DNA of 64,000 nucleotides from Bacteroidales bacterium (GTDB lineage: Bacteria; Bacteroidota; Bacteroidia; Bacteroidales; VadinHA17). The position numbers and the translations under genes were made by a program. The notes under the pieces were generated by a model. The model did no database searches and was not told the DNA's origin. It was given only the letters and a program-made list of their open reading frames with translations. Where the stretch lies: positions 1,488,001 to 1,552,000 of the forward strand of contig JADJLX010000005.1 in the NCBI GenBank assembly GCA_016709865.1. Reading direction: 5' to 3'. Below, in pieces: positions 1-9,413 of the stretch. Position 1 is the first letter of the stretch. The number at the start of each line of letters is the position of its first letter.

Positions 1-1
1 A

Positions 2-106
2 AAAGAACAAATAAAGGATTACATGAAAACCGGTAAAATAAAGCTCTCAAGAAAAGATCCGGAAACATTTGTGACTGTATTAGAGTATTATGACGGGTTA
101 AAATAA
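2..106 (+). CDS. C-terminal fragment of an unrecognised protein
   Basis: An open frame enters from the left edge and ends in tandem stops (TAA TAA) at 104-109, giving about 34 residues ending EYYDGLK. It is in the same direction as the TonB receptor that follows and ends about 50 bp before it, so it could be the first gene of that operon. In this kind of locus an anti-sigma or other regulatory gene is common upstream of an STN-type receptor, but the visible tail does not let me assign a family. An internal ATG at 23 exists but would give only 27 residues. Confidence 0.35.
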   Translation, partial: KEQIKDYMKTGKIKLSRKDPETFVTVLEYYDGLK

Positions 107-109
107 TAA

Positions 110-139
110 GGTGCTGGGTGGAGGGTGCTGGGTGCTGGG
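110..139. repeat. short GGTGCTGGG direct repeats
   Basis: The word GGTGCTGGG occurs three times in 30 bp between the clipped gene and the TonB receptor. It is far more G-rich than its surroundings. It creates an in-frame GTG at 125 that extends the receptor ORF by ten residues of low-quality sequence (MLGAGKNKKN), so I treat it as intergenic and start the receptor at the ATG at 155. Confidence 0.5.
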
Positions 140-154
140 AAGAATAAAAAGAAT

Positions 155-2887
155 ATGATTATCAGAGCTTATATCGTATTTTTATTATTGATATTTTCAT
201 CTGTGGTTCATTCACAGGGGAGGTACCTGATTGACTGGGATTATGCAGGTCATTCATTTGAAACCTTCGTTAATGAAACCGAATCGAGATACCCTGTTAA
301 ATTTCTATACAACGAGGAGTGGGTAAAAGATCTCATTCTTGGCAGTTATGGCGACAAGAGGATGATGAACGAGGTCCTTGACACTCTCTTCAGGGATAAA
401 TCAATTTATTACTATGTCACTAAATCAGGGAATATTGTCTTAACAAAATTTTTCGCTGTAAAACCAATAAAAAACCAGTCCGGAACCAACCTTTCATTTA
501 TTCCCGGTGCTGACTATTCAGGAAATAAAACCGAGGGGAGTTCTTCAGGGAACATGCTTGTCGACATAGGGAATCCTGCTGAAAAAAACTTGTCCGGAAA
601 TATTTCAATAACAGGATATATCACAAACCAGGATACAAAGGAGAGCGTTGCCGGTGTAACAGTCTATATTCCAAGTCTTTCAGCAGGCACAGTGTCGAAC
701 GAATTTGGCTTTTATAAATTGAGTGTCCCGCGTGGTACTTATACCATACATTTCACTTTCATCGGGATGAAGGAAAAAACAATCGATATTAACCTATATG
801 GACAGGGTGAAATGGACCTTGAAATGAAAAGTATCCTTGTCCCGCTAAAAGAAGCTGTAATCAGGGCTGATAAGGATATTAAGCTGCAGCGTTTTGAGGT
901 GGGGGTTGAAAAGATCAATATCAGCTCTTTTCGCCTGATGCCAACATCAATGGGTGAGTCGGATATCGTAAAAAGTGTCTTACTTATACCAGGGGTTCAT
1001 TCTATTGGCGAAGGCTCAGCAGGTTTTAATGTAAGAGGTGGTTCGGCTGACCAGAATCTGATATTGCTGTACGGTGCTCCGGTATATAACTCATCTCATT
1101 TCTTTGGCTTTTTCTCTGCCATCAATTCCGATCTCATAAAAGATGTAACTCTCTATAAGGGTGGTATCCCCTCGCGGTATGGCGGACGGCTTTCATCTGT
1201 ACTTGATATCATACCAAGAGAAGGCAACAGAAAAGAGTTTATGGGAAATGCAGGTATAAGTCCGATAACGAGCCATATCGTCCTTGAAGGCCCGGCTATA
1301 ACTGATACTCTTTTCTATCTTATTACGGCCAGGACAACTTATTCAAACTGGATTCTGGGACTGATGGAGAAGCCTTCACTCAGGAAAAGCCGGGCATCCT
1401 TTCATGATTTTAATGCCAGAATTGCTTACGATATTAACAAAAATAACAAAGTTGATCTTTCCGGATATTACAGTTACGATTCCTTCATGCTTAACTCGGA
1501 TACTACTTATGAGTATCAGAATAATATTTTCTCGCTGAGGTGGCGCCATTTTTTCAGCAGCCGTTTCTTCTCTGCCCTGTCAGTAAATAATAGTTTATAC
1601 CGATATGATATTTCGAGTCTGAGAGTACCGCAGGAGTCTTTTGTTCTTAGTCACAGGTTAAACAGCACAGGCATTAAAGCGGATTTCAACTGGTTTCCCG
1701 GAAGGAATGAATTCAATTTCGGGGGAGAACTAAGCAGATATGATGTTATGCCGGGCAACTTTATGCCGACTGGAGACTCTTCATCAGTGATTCCCAATAT
1801 AATAGAAAGGCAGAGGGCAATTGAGACAGCAATATATTTTGAGGATAAATATATTGTGACAGATTTTCTTTCTGTTAATGCCGGTATCAGGTTTTCTTCA
1901 TTTATTGCTCTCGGGCCACAGACTCTATATATTTATAATCCTTCTTTTCCAAGAAACATATCTTCTGTTGAGGACACCATAACTTATGGAAGAGCTGACA
2001 GCTATAAAACTTATGGTGGTCCGGAATTCAGACTTTCCCTGAACTTCAGACTGAACGATAATAATTCTGTAAAACTAAACTATAATCATACCAGGCAGTA
2101 CATTCATCTGCTTTCAAATACTGCATCCATCTCTCCCACCGATACCTGGAAGCTTAGCGATTACCACCTCCTGCCTCAATCGGGCGACCAGATTGCAGCA
2201 GGTTATTACAGAATGCTCAATAACAATAAGATAGAAGCATCTGCAGAAGTATATTACAAGAATATCGACAATATGGTTGATTTCAAGGGAGGTACTGATC
2301 TTGTTATGAATGAACATATTGAGAGAGATCTGATAAATGTTTATGGTAAAAGTTACGGATTTGAGCTCCTTCTTAAAAAACCTGAAGGGAGGGCCCGCTG
2401 GAGTATAGGTTACACATTCTCCAGAGTACTTCTCAGGAGTAAAGGATCATTCAGTGAGGAGTCAATAAATCAGGGAAACTGGTTCCCTGCCAACTTCGAC
2501 AAACCACATGGTCTTATTGCTACTTTTACCTTTATGCAGTCGAGACGCGTCAGTCTCTCTGCAAATTACAATTTCAGCTCCGGAAGGCCGGTTACATACC
2601 CTGTTTCTTCGTATACAATAGGGAACATTGAAATAACAAATTATTCCCAGCGGAATCTTTATCGTCTTCCGAATTATTCAAGACTTGATCTGTCGGCCAG
2701 GGTGAGCGGAACACTTAAATCGAAAAGAATAGCACATCCATACTGGATTTTTTCACTTTACAATGCAACAGGAAGGAATAATGTTTATTCAGCATTTTTC
2801 AAAAAAGAAAACAATACTATAAAAGGTTACTATTTATCAGTTTTTGGAAGGCCTATTCCTTCTGTTTCTTTCAACTTTGATTTTTAA
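155..2887 (+). CDS. TonB-dependent outer-membrane receptor with N-terminal STN and carboxypeptidase-regulatory-like domains
   Basis: This 910-residue protein is an outer-membrane receptor energised by TonB. In order: signal peptide (residues 1-21, ending VHSQ), an STN domain (about 30-100) of the kind used for signalling to an inner-membrane anti-sigma factor, a linker, a carboxypeptidase-regulatory-like beta-sandwich (about 145-217), a plug (about 250-354, with the NVRGGSADQN motif) and a beta-barrel ending in FNFDF with a terminal aromatic residue. I chose the ATG at 155 because the signal peptide begins there; a longer GTG start at 125 adds only G-rich intergenic sequence. The next gene, a DUF4249 lipoprotein, starts 4 bp after the stop. 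That pairing is a recurrent Bacteroidota arrangement, distinct from SusC/SusD. The substrate cannot be told from sequence. No sigma/anti-sigma gene is visible in the window, although the left edge cuts the cluster. Confidence 0.88.
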   Translation: MIIRAYIVFLLLIFSSVVHSQGRYLIDWDYAGHSFETFVNETESRYPVKFLYNEEWVKDLILGSYGDKRMMNEVLDTLFRDKSIYYYVTKSGNIVLTKFFAVKPIKNQSGTNLSFIPGADYSGNKTEGSSSGNMLVDIGNPAEKNLSGNISITGYITNQDTKESVAGVTVYIPSLSAGTVSNEFGFYKLSVPRGTYTIHFTFIGMKEKTIDINLYGQGEMDLEMKSILVPLKEAVIRADKDIKLQRFEVGVEKINISSFRLMPTSMGESDIVKSVLLIPGVHSIGEGSAGFNVRGGSADQNLILLYGAPVYNSSHFFGFFSAINSDLIKDVTLYKGGIPSRYGGRLSSVLDIIPREGNRKEFMGNAGISPITSHIVLEGPAITDTLFYLITARTTYSNWILGLMEKPSLRKSRASFHDFNARIAYDINKNNKVDLSGYYSYDSFMLNSDTTYEYQNNIFSLRWRHFFSSRFFSALSVNNSLYRYDISSLRVPQESFVLSHRLNSTGIKADFNWFPGRNEFNFGGELSRYDVMPGNFMPTGDSSSVIPNIIERQRAIETAIYFEDKYIVTDFLSVNAGIRFSSFIALGPQTLYIYNPSFPRNISSVEDTITYGRADSYKTYGGPEFRLSLNFRLNDNNSVKLNYNHTRQYIHLLSNTASISPTDTWKLSDYHLLPQSGDQIAAGYYRMLNNNKIEASAEVYYKNIDNMVDFKGGTDLVMNEHIERDLINVYGKSYGFELLLKKPEGRARWSIGYTFSRVLLRSKGSFSEESINQGNWFPANFDKPHGLIATFTFMQSRRVSLSANYNFSSGRPVTYPVSSYTIGNIEITNYSQRNLYRLPNYSRLDLSARVSGTLKSKRIAHPYWIFSLYNATGRNNVYSAFFKKENNTIKGYYLSVFGRPIPSVSFNFDF

Positions 2888-2890
2888 TAG

Positions 2891-4009
2891 ATGATGAGAT
2901 CTCAAAATATCACGGGTATAATTCTTTTCCTTGTTCTTGCGGCAGGCTGCACAACCCAGTTCTTTCCTGACTATGATCAGAATCAGGAGCAGCTTGTTGT
3001 TGAAGGAATGATAACCGACCAGAATGAAGTAAACAGGATCAAATTGTCGAAATCTTCGCCGGTTGGACAACCTCTGGTCAGAAAACCTGTAAAAGGGGCA
3101 ACAGTCAGTATAATAAATGAGGATGGAATTGTAACTCCTCTCAAAGAAACATTACCGGGTATATACTCCACCGACTCTACAAAGTTCCGTGGACAGGTTG
3201 GCGGAAAATACTCCCTCAATATCCGGATTCTCAATGCAACTTATTCAACCGATTTTATTGAGATGAAACCTGTTCCCCCGATCACCAGTGTATACTATGA
3301 AAAGGTATTGATAAAATATTCACCGGACAGTCTTTACCGGGATGAAGGTTGTAAGATCTATCTCGACACGTATGATCCTTCAGGTAAGTGTCTCTTCTTC
3401 AAATGGGATTTCACTGAAACCTACGAATACCAGGTTCCTTATGATGTCAGAAACAAGATCTGCTGGGTGACTGAAAATTCAGACATGGTTTTGATAAAGA
3501 ATACTTCAATATATAACCGTGCCAGAGTAACAAAATATCCTATTCTTTTTATTACAGATGAAACCGACAAACTAAAAGAGAGATACAGCATCCTGGTAAA
3601 ACAGTATTCGTTAAACGAAGCTGAATATGAATTCTGGGAAAAGGTGCAAAACATTTCCCAGAACATTGGTAGCCTCTACGATATCACACCTGTTGCCATA
3701 CCTAGCAATATCAGAAACGATAATAATCCGGAAGAGTCTGTTCTGGGCTATTTCAGCGTATCTGCTGTAGCAAAGAAAAGACTGTTTATTGAAGATCAGT
3801 TCCTGGGATGGCCTAATTTTTATTCATATTGTGCTACTGACACAGTCTATGGAAATCTGCCCCCGGAAGGTCTTAATATTAATTACTGGATAATAGAAGA
3901 TTATGGAGATGAAACACTCCCATTCTGGGTTGTAACAACATACAGGGAGTGCGCAGATTGCACAACCAAAGGGACAAGGGTGAGGCCCTCATTCTGGAAT
4001 GAACATTAG
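2891..4009 (+). CDS. DUF4249 family lipoprotein
   Basis: A 372-residue lipoprotein: the N-terminus has a hydrophobic stretch followed by the lipobox LAAGC, so the mature protein begins with a lipidated Cys near residue 19. The body (from about FFPDYDQNQEQLVVEGMITD) matches what I know of DUF4249, a Bacteroidota family found almost always next to a TonB receptor. By position it is probably a surface or periplasmic partner of the receptor, but the function of DUF4249 is unknown. Two ATGs are adjacent (2891 and 2894); either is possible. It follows the receptor by 3 bp and precedes the next gene by 5 bp, so the three genes are surely one transcript. Confidence 0.82.
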   Translation: MMRSQNITGIILFLVLAAGCTTQFFPDYDQNQEQLVVEGMITDQNEVNRIKLSKSSPVGQPLVRKPVKGATVSIINEDGIVTPLKETLPGIYSTDSTKFRGQVGGKYSLNIRILNATYSTDFIEMKPVPPITSVYYEKVLIKYSPDSLYRDEGCKIYLDTYDPSGKCLFFKWDFTETYEYQVPYDVRNKICWVTENSDMVLIKNTSIYNRARVTKYPILFITDETDKLKERYSILVKQYSLNEAEYEFWEKVQNISQNIGSLYDITPVAIPSNIRNDNNPEESVLGYFSVSAVAKKRLFIEDQFLGWPNFYSYCATDTVYGNLPPEGLNINYWIIEDYGDETLPFWVVTTYRECADCTTKGTRVRPSFWNEH

Positions 4010-4014
4010 AAACT

Positions 4015-5739
4015 ATGAAAACGATCCCCTCTGTCTTAAAGATTTTATTAATTCTTGGTTTACTGTACTCAGCAATCACTGTTGAAGCTCAGCAAACTGA
4101 GGCACTCTTTTTACACATCGACAGGGATAAATATATTGCAGGTGAAGAAATATGGTTCAGCATTTATCTAACCGACTGTAATAAAAGAACACTCTCATCA
4201 CTTAGCCTTTTAACTTATGTTGAGCTGCTCAATCCGTGGAACAGACCTGTAAGTCAGACACGTATAAGGATCTATGAAGGCAGAGGAGATGGCAACTTTA
4301 CCCTTCCTGATACAATCAGTTCAGGCACCTACACAGTCTGGGCATACACAAACCGGATGAAAGACTACCTGCCCGACAACTGTTTCATGCAAGACATTGA
4401 AGTAGTGAATCCATTTGGTAATGAGGAATTCAGAAGGAAAATGGCACAGGGGCAAATCATGAATAGTATGAGAACCAACGGTGGAAGTGTGATATCCTTA
4501 ATAGCAGATACTATTTTTGGCAGACGTGAAAAGGTAATCATAAAGTTAGGCAACTCATCAGGAAACAGAGAACAAATATCTGATTATCAAATGAGTATTT
4601 CTGTTGCACCGGCAGAGCTCAACACTAGCTTACATGATATAAAAGAATTTTTGCCTGATTTTCAGGCGAGGCAGCTACAACTCTCTTACGGAAATAATAA
4701 TCCATCCAAATATAATTACGAGAGTAACGGACATTTTCTATCAGGCAAGGTCAGATACAGGCAAAGTAACGTCAGTGATTCTTCAGGCTACCTTTTTATG
4801 TCGACCCAGGGAAAAGTTGCAGAATTCAGGTATGCAGAAACAGACAGTAACGGTCGCTTTACATTCATTTTGCCTGTTGATGATAAGCAGAGAAACCTGA
4901 TACTGCAGCCCCAGTTCACTGATAATAACATGATCCTGGAAATTGAACCTTCCTTTTCCTGGTCGCTGCCATCATCGCGAAGCTTTAACGAGACTCTCTC
5001 TGGTTCCGATTTGGATCTTTTCTCAGAATTGAGTTTCAATTATCAGACCGCAAAGATTTATGGCATTAATCCATATAAAGAACCTGAAGTAAAAGATGAA
5101 AGCAACCTGAAAAAGAGAAGATTTTACGGGATTCCCGAGATGGAGATAATACTTGATGATTATATCAAGCTGCCTACGATGCAGGAGGTCTTTTACGAGC
5201 TTGTAACAGGAGTTATAATACGGCAGAGAAAATCGGGATATGATATGCGCATAACAAATCCTCTTACCGGAGTCTATTATGACGATTCTCCGCTGGTAAT
5301 GATAGACGGCGTTATTATAAATGATCTGGCTGTTCTTATGAACCTCGATCCTGAAACAGTTGAAAAGGTTGAAGTTGTAAAGACTCCCTATCTGATTGGC
5401 GATCTGATTTTACATGGTATTGTTAATATTATAACAGCAGCAGGGAATTTCAGTAATATTACAATGCCAGAATATGCCGTAATATTACCCTACAGAGTTG
5501 TTGACACCCCTAATGTCATCTCTCTTCCTGACTATTCAGACGAAAAGACCAGATTGAGCAGAAAACCGGACTTCAGAAATACTTTATACTGGAATCCATC
5601 TGCAAGAACAGATAAAAACGGCCATGCGGAAATCTCATTCTGGACATCAGATCTTCCGGGTACATATACAATCTCCATCCAGGCCATATCAGGAACGGGA
5701 GAGTTGATTTCAATACATAAATCATTCAGGGTCAGGTAA
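4015..5739 (+). CDS. Secreted MG2-type protein with an isolated TonB plug-like domain and a macroglobulin-type tail
   Basis: A 574-residue exported protein. It has a signal peptide (about 1-25, ending VEAQ), then an MG2-like macroglobulin domain (about 27-125, with the typical opening LFLHIDRDKYIAGEEIWF). A plug-like segment lies at about 405-480 (PLVMIDGVIINDL, VEKVEVVKTPYLIGDLILHG IVNI), without any beta-barrel after it. The C-terminus (TLYWNPSARTDKNGHAEISF, then a GTYTISIQAISGTGE strand) is a further macroglobulin-like beta-sandwich. Bacteroidota members annotated as plug-domain proteins with MG2 domains are usually longer, so this is a compact version. It is third in the receptor/DUF4249 operon, suggesting that it works with that receptor at the outer membrane; the role is inference. 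Confidence 0.7.
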   Translation: MKTIPSVLKILLILGLLYSAITVEAQQTEALFLHIDRDKYIAGEEIWFSIYLTDCNKRTLSSLSLLTYVELLNPWNRPVSQTRIRIYEGRGDGNFTLPDTISSGTYTVWAYTNRMKDYLPDNCFMQDIEVVNPFGNEEFRRKMAQGQIMNSMRTNGGSVISLIADTIFGRREKVIIKLGNSSGNREQISDYQMSISVAPAELNTSLHDIKEFLPDFQARQLQLSYGNNNPSKYNYESNGHFLSGKVRYRQSNVSDSSGYLFMSTQGKVAEFRYAETDSNGRFTFILPVDDKQRNLILQPQFTDNNMILEIEPSFSWSLPSSRSFNETLSGSDLDLFSELSFNYQTAKIYGINPYKEPEVKDESNLKKRRFYGIPEMEIILDDYIKLPTMQEVFYELVTGVIIRQRKSGYDMRITNPLTGVYYDDSPLVMIDGVIINDLAVLMNLDPETVEKVEVVKTPYLIGDLILHGIVNIITAAGNFSNITMPEYAVILPYRVVDTPNVISLPDYSDEKTRLSRKPDFRNTLYWNPSARTDKNGHAEISFWTSDLPGTYTISIQAISGTGELISIHKSFRVR

Positions 5740-5861
5740 AGATTTCTGTTACAGATTTCTTTTATTTTCTGTCGGCCAATAGCATATCATTCTTTTTGCT
5801 TAATTTTAATATGCATTGAAAATGCTTTAGCATTAACATATTATCAATTTAACTCAAAACA

Positions 5862-6680
5862 ATGAAACGCAGGACATTTATCAGAAATGCAGGTATTGCA
5901 GGAAGTCTTCTGGCAGTATCACCGCTGTCGTGTAGTATGGGCAAATCAATTGAATATGATTTCCCGCTTGTTGACCTCCATGTTCACCTTACCAACACAT
6001 TTACAATAAGTAATGTATTGGAAATCAGTAAGAAAACAGGAGTCCAATTTGGTATTGTCGTTAATCCCGGATACGGAGTTAATGATGATGCCAGTCTTAA
6101 AAATTTTATTGATATGTTGCTCCCTTATCCTGTATATATAGGATTGCAGCCTATGAGTCCGGGATGGTCAAAGAACTTCTCACCTGAAGTAATAGCCAGA
6201 CTCGATTATATCTTAATGGATGCGCAGACAATCCCTTCAGGAAACGGGTATAATGAAACTCTCAGAATCTGGAATTTTGACACATATATTGATGACGCGG
6301 AACAGTTCATGAATAAATATATGGCCCATAAGCTTGAAGTAATTAATAACAATGAACCCCTGACTACTTTCGGTTGGCCGCTATTTCTTCCGGTATGTAT
6401 TGCACGTGATTATTATACACTATGGACCGACGAACGTATGAATCAGATAATCAGTGCTCTGAAAAACAGAAAACTGAATATAGAGATCAATGATCTGGCA
6501 CGGACGCCTCATGAGAAATTTATTAACATGGCAAAGGAACAGGGTCTGAAGTTTACATTTGGTTCTGATACCCGCGATCAGAAAGCCGGACGGCTCGACT
6601 ATTGCAAGTATATCGCGAAGAAATGCAACCTGAAAAAAGAAGATTTCTTTATTCCAGCAAGGAAAATAAAAAGTATCTGA
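5862..6680 (+). CDS. Exported PHP/amidohydrolase-like TIM-barrel hydrolase
   Basis: A 272-residue protein with an N-terminus MKRRTFIRNAGIAGSLL that looks like a twin-arginine signal, as is common in Bacteroidota TIM-barrel enzymes. After it comes a metal-binding HxH motif (DLHVHL, near residue 42), and a late FGSD motif (about 238) that could supply the last metal-binding Asp. This set fits the PHP or amidohydrolase superfamily of metal-dependent hydrolases. The substrate is unknown. A 122-bp gap with an AATGC-TTTA-GCATT hairpin (5821-5834) separates it from the upstream operon, and the following lipoprotein gene starts 23 bp after its stop, so it probably opens a three-gene unit. Confidence 0.68.
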   Translation: MKRRTFIRNAGIAGSLLAVSPLSCSMGKSIEYDFPLVDLHVHLTNTFTISNVLEISKKTGVQFGIVVNPGYGVNDDASLKNFIDMLLPYPVYIGLQPMSPGWSKNFSPEVIARLDYILMDAQTIPSGNGYNETLRIWNFDTYIDDAEQFMNKYMAHKLEVINNNEPLTTFGWPLFLPVCIARDYYTLWTDERMNQIISALKNRKLNIEINDLARTPHEKFINMAKEQGLKFTFGSDTRDQKAGRLDYCKYIAKKCNLKKEDFFIPARKIKSI

Positions 6681-6703
6681 TACAGTACTATCTTCTGATT
6701 CTT

Positions 6704-7381
6704 ATGAAAAACAAAATTTACACAATCCTGGTGATGAGTATACTTCTGTCAGGCTGTGTAAAGACATCCGGGAAACTGGAGATTAAGGGGACAGTTACAG
6801 ATGAAAGCACCAGGTCACCAATCCCGGGGAGAAACGTAATTGTACAGGGACTGGTACTGAACAATAATAAACTGGTTCCAGTAGATGCAGGAGAGTTTTC
6901 CACCGACAGTTCCGGAAGTTTCGCATATTCACTTAACAAAATAAAGGATGCATACCACTACAATTTTTGTCTTGTTGGCGATTCAGATTATTCCTACACG
7001 ACTGAAGAACTTGCACTCCCATACCTTCACAGAAATGCGAAATATCTGGCCTTCTCATTAAATAAACTATCAGATTTAACAATTCTGATATTCCGAAAAA
7101 GTATTGCACCACCTGTCGATACACTCTTTTTATCATGGAGAACCGATGGAATTGACGGCAGGACTCTGTATCCATATAAAATAATTAACAACGGATTAAA
7201 CTCATCCTCAGAACTGAGATGGATCGGAGGAAATGTTAAGGCAACAGTTAAAACAAGGGCATATGCTGATAAAATGACTATTGTAAGATGGGTGCTTTTC
7301 AGGAACGGAAGAGGTAAGGAAATTATAGATACAATTACCTGCAAAAGAGACCTCGTTAATGAGGTTCATCTGATATATTAA
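6704..7381 (+). CDS. Small lipoprotein with a carboxypeptidase-regulatory-like fold
   Basis: A 225-residue lipoprotein. The lipobox is LLSGC (Cys about residue 17). The segment after it (KLEIKGTVTDESTRSPIPGRNVIV) has the KGxVxDxxTxxPIxGxxV pattern of carboxypeptidase-regulatory-like/Ig-type beta-sandwiches, followed by beta-rich sequence I do not recognise. The frame stays open upstream to 6602, but that stretch overlaps the previous gene and has no signal peptide, so I use the ATG at 6704. It sits between an exported hydrolase and an M6-like peptidase, whose ATG is only 4 bp past this stop; the role is unknown. Confidence 0.65.
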   Translation: MKNKIYTILVMSILLSGCVKTSGKLEIKGTVTDESTRSPIPGRNVIVQGLVLNNNKLVPVDAGEFSTDSSGSFAYSLNKIKDAYHYNFCLVGDSDYSYTTEELALPYLHRNAKYLAFSLNKLSDLTILIFRKSIAPPVDTLFLSWRTDGIDGRTLYPYKIINNGLNSSSELRWIGGNVKATVKTRAYADKMTIVRWVLFRNGRGKEIIDTITCKRDLVNEVHLIY

Positions 7382-7385
7382 GAAT

Positions 7386-9389
7386 ATGAAACGAATTCTA
7401 TCGCTTTGCCTGCTGTTTACTTTTGCCACGATCTGCTGGTCACAAAAAAGCACCAGGAAACCTGTTACCTCAGGAAAAATTGTAAATGAACAGGTTGAGT
7501 ACCCAAAACCAATAGATCCGCAGATAGTTCAGGACCAGGATGATATGACCTGGAATGATTATCATCCCATTCCCGGAAAAAACTGGGCGGATCCTTCACT
7601 TATTCCAGAGAGAAAATTTAAAATGGCCCTGGTTGCTGTTGACTTTCCTGATCAGCCTTTCGTCATAACTCTTCCAAAAAAATCTGACCTTTTCGGAAAT
7701 CCGCAAATTGATCCGGTTAAAAGAGAAGATGTGCCAGAATTCTATTCAGATTTCTGGCTCAAACCTTCAGAAGTAAATCACGGACAAACTATCAATGGCT
7801 ACTGGATGGAACAGTCGCGAGGTAAATTTGGCATTACAGTTCTCGACGCATTTGGCCCCTATCGCATGCCCAAAAATCACTGGGAATACGGCCTCAACGA
7901 ATATAGCCAGAACAATTCAACGCCAGATGGCACTGTTGCCTCCAGCCGGATGGAGCCCGATGTTGATACACTGTGGAAAGCGGATGCAGGAGATCTTAAA
8001 AAACAATATGATGCAATACTCCGGATCTATGCAGGGTATGACGAAACAGGAGTCTGGCAGGAATTCGGTGAGATGAAATTTTTATCAAAGGAAGATATAC
8101 CGGCAGAATGGGGTAATCCTGATACTTCAAAGCCACGATGGATCCCTACAAGATATGTTCCATGGACATCTTGGAAAGCAGGCCAGATGCAGTGGGGACT
8201 CTCATCGATACGACAGGGAGAAAACTCAGGTACGATAACACATGAACTAGGTCATTTTGCATTCCGAACGGGCGATAATAACAATAATCCGTATATCCAG
8301 CCATACCGGAGAGTTGGCTCCGGTCCATGGGATATGATGGACAGAGGCTCTTTCAATGGTCCGGGAGGACCTCATATGCGCTGGGTTGTTCCCGCCGCAA
8401 TGGGTGCAGGAATGCCGGCAGGACTCATGTTAAGAAACAGAATGATTAATGGATTTCTCCCTGAGAATCAGGTATTGACACTAAGCCGAGATAGTCTCGC
8501 CAAATCAGGATCTGTAGTTGCAATTGTAACAGCAAGGGCTGTGGAACCTGTCGCAGGTGCCTACGCAGGCGTAATTGTCAGACTCGACGGAGCTGAACCT
8601 CACGACAGGACTCCTGCTGATGACCCCGCTGTAAATCCGCTTTCACCGGGCATCCCGAACTATGATTCCTACTCCCTTGAAACGGTTCAGAGAATAGGTT
8701 ATGATTCATTTTGTCCCGACAATGGTGTACTCATTGCTAAGAATAAGGACAAGGAGAGCCGCAACGGGGGGCCTAACCAGTTTAACTGTTTCAACTGGGT
8801 TATTGATGCCCATCCTGAAGACATTAATAAAGTAGATTATGTAAGACCCGATGGAAAACCTGTAATGAGAACGATAGCAGATTACAGGCAACTAAATGAT
8901 GCATTGTTCCATGCTGGCAATAACTCAGGCAGTCAGTTTGAATATATTGATGAGCCAAACAGATTGCACTTCTATATCATTGACATTAAACGGGATGCAT
9001 CAGGAATACTATCTTACAAAACAGGAGTAAGATCTCTCGACGGATCGGGTGCTGAGCGCGGGGTATCAGTTCTTCCTCCTTCAATAACCAAAATGAAGAA
9101 ACCATTACAGTACTTTGAATTTGTTGTATCAAATACCGGAGAGCCTTCTAAAAACAAAGAGTCAGATAATATTGATATTTACCGTTTGTCTGTTTCAGTT
9201 GAAGGTAAGGGATGGACTGTTCAATTATTGAATAGCCTCCTATCCCTTATCCCCGGAGATTCAGAAAAAATACCTGTATATATTTCATACCGAAAAGAAT
9301 GTTCCGGTTCGGCAAAAGTGATTTTTACCGCACATTCAGAAAACGATCCTTCCATATCAGTCTCATCCTCAATACTTATTAAGAAGTAA
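7386..9389 (+). CDS. Secreted M6-like (immune inhibitor A type) zinc metallopeptidase
   Basis: A 667-residue exported protein with a signal peptide (1-19, ending CWSQ). The zinc-binding HExxH is HELGH at residues 286-290, followed about 30 residues later by GPWDMMDRGSFNG, which resembles the conserved WDxMDxGS region of M6/immune inhibitor A-like peptidases. The C-terminal part is beta-rich and ends at SSSILIKK without a recognisable T9SS sorting tail, so it may stay periplasmic or use another route. It is the last of three close genes (4 bp after the lipoprotein) and converges on the 2003-residue minus-strand gene 24 bp away. Assignment to M6 rests on these two motifs. Confidence 0.74.
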   Translation: MKRILSLCLLFTFATICWSQKSTRKPVTSGKIVNEQVEYPKPIDPQIVQDQDDMTWNDYHPIPGKNWADPSLIPERKFKMALVAVDFPDQPFVITLPKKSDLFGNPQIDPVKREDVPEFYSDFWLKPSEVNHGQTINGYWMEQSRGKFGITVLDAFGPYRMPKNHWEYGLNEYSQNNSTPDGTVASSRMEPDVDTLWKADAGDLKKQYDAILRIYAGYDETGVWQEFGEMKFLSKEDIPAEWGNPDTSKPRWIPTRYVPWTSWKAGQMQWGLSSIRQGENSGTITHELGHFAFRTGDNNNNPYIQPYRRVGSGPWDMMDRGSFNGPGGPHMRWVVPAAMGAGMPAGLMLRNRMINGFLPENQVLTLSRDSLAKSGSVVAIVTARAVEPVAGAYAGVIVRLDGAEPHDRTPADDPAVNPLSPGIPNYDSYSLETVQRIGYDSFCPDNGVLIAKNKDKESRNGGPNQFNCFNWVIDAHPEDINKVDYVRPDGKPVMRTIADYRQLNDALFHAGNNSGSQFEYIDEPNRLHFYIIDIKRDASGILSYKTGVRSLDGSGAERGVSVLPPSITKMKKPLQYFEFVVSNTGEPSKNKESDNIDIYRLSVSVEGKGWTVQLLNSLLSLIPGDSEKIPVYISYRKECSGSAKVIFTAHSENDPSISVSSSILIKK

Positions 9390-9413
9390 AACTGACCCGG
9401 TACTTTTTTATGT

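Noticed and set aside
125..154. GTG start at 125 for the TonB receptor
   Set aside because: The extra ten residues come from the GGTGCTGGG repeat and would push the signal peptide inward; the ATG at 155 directly starts a standard signal peptide.
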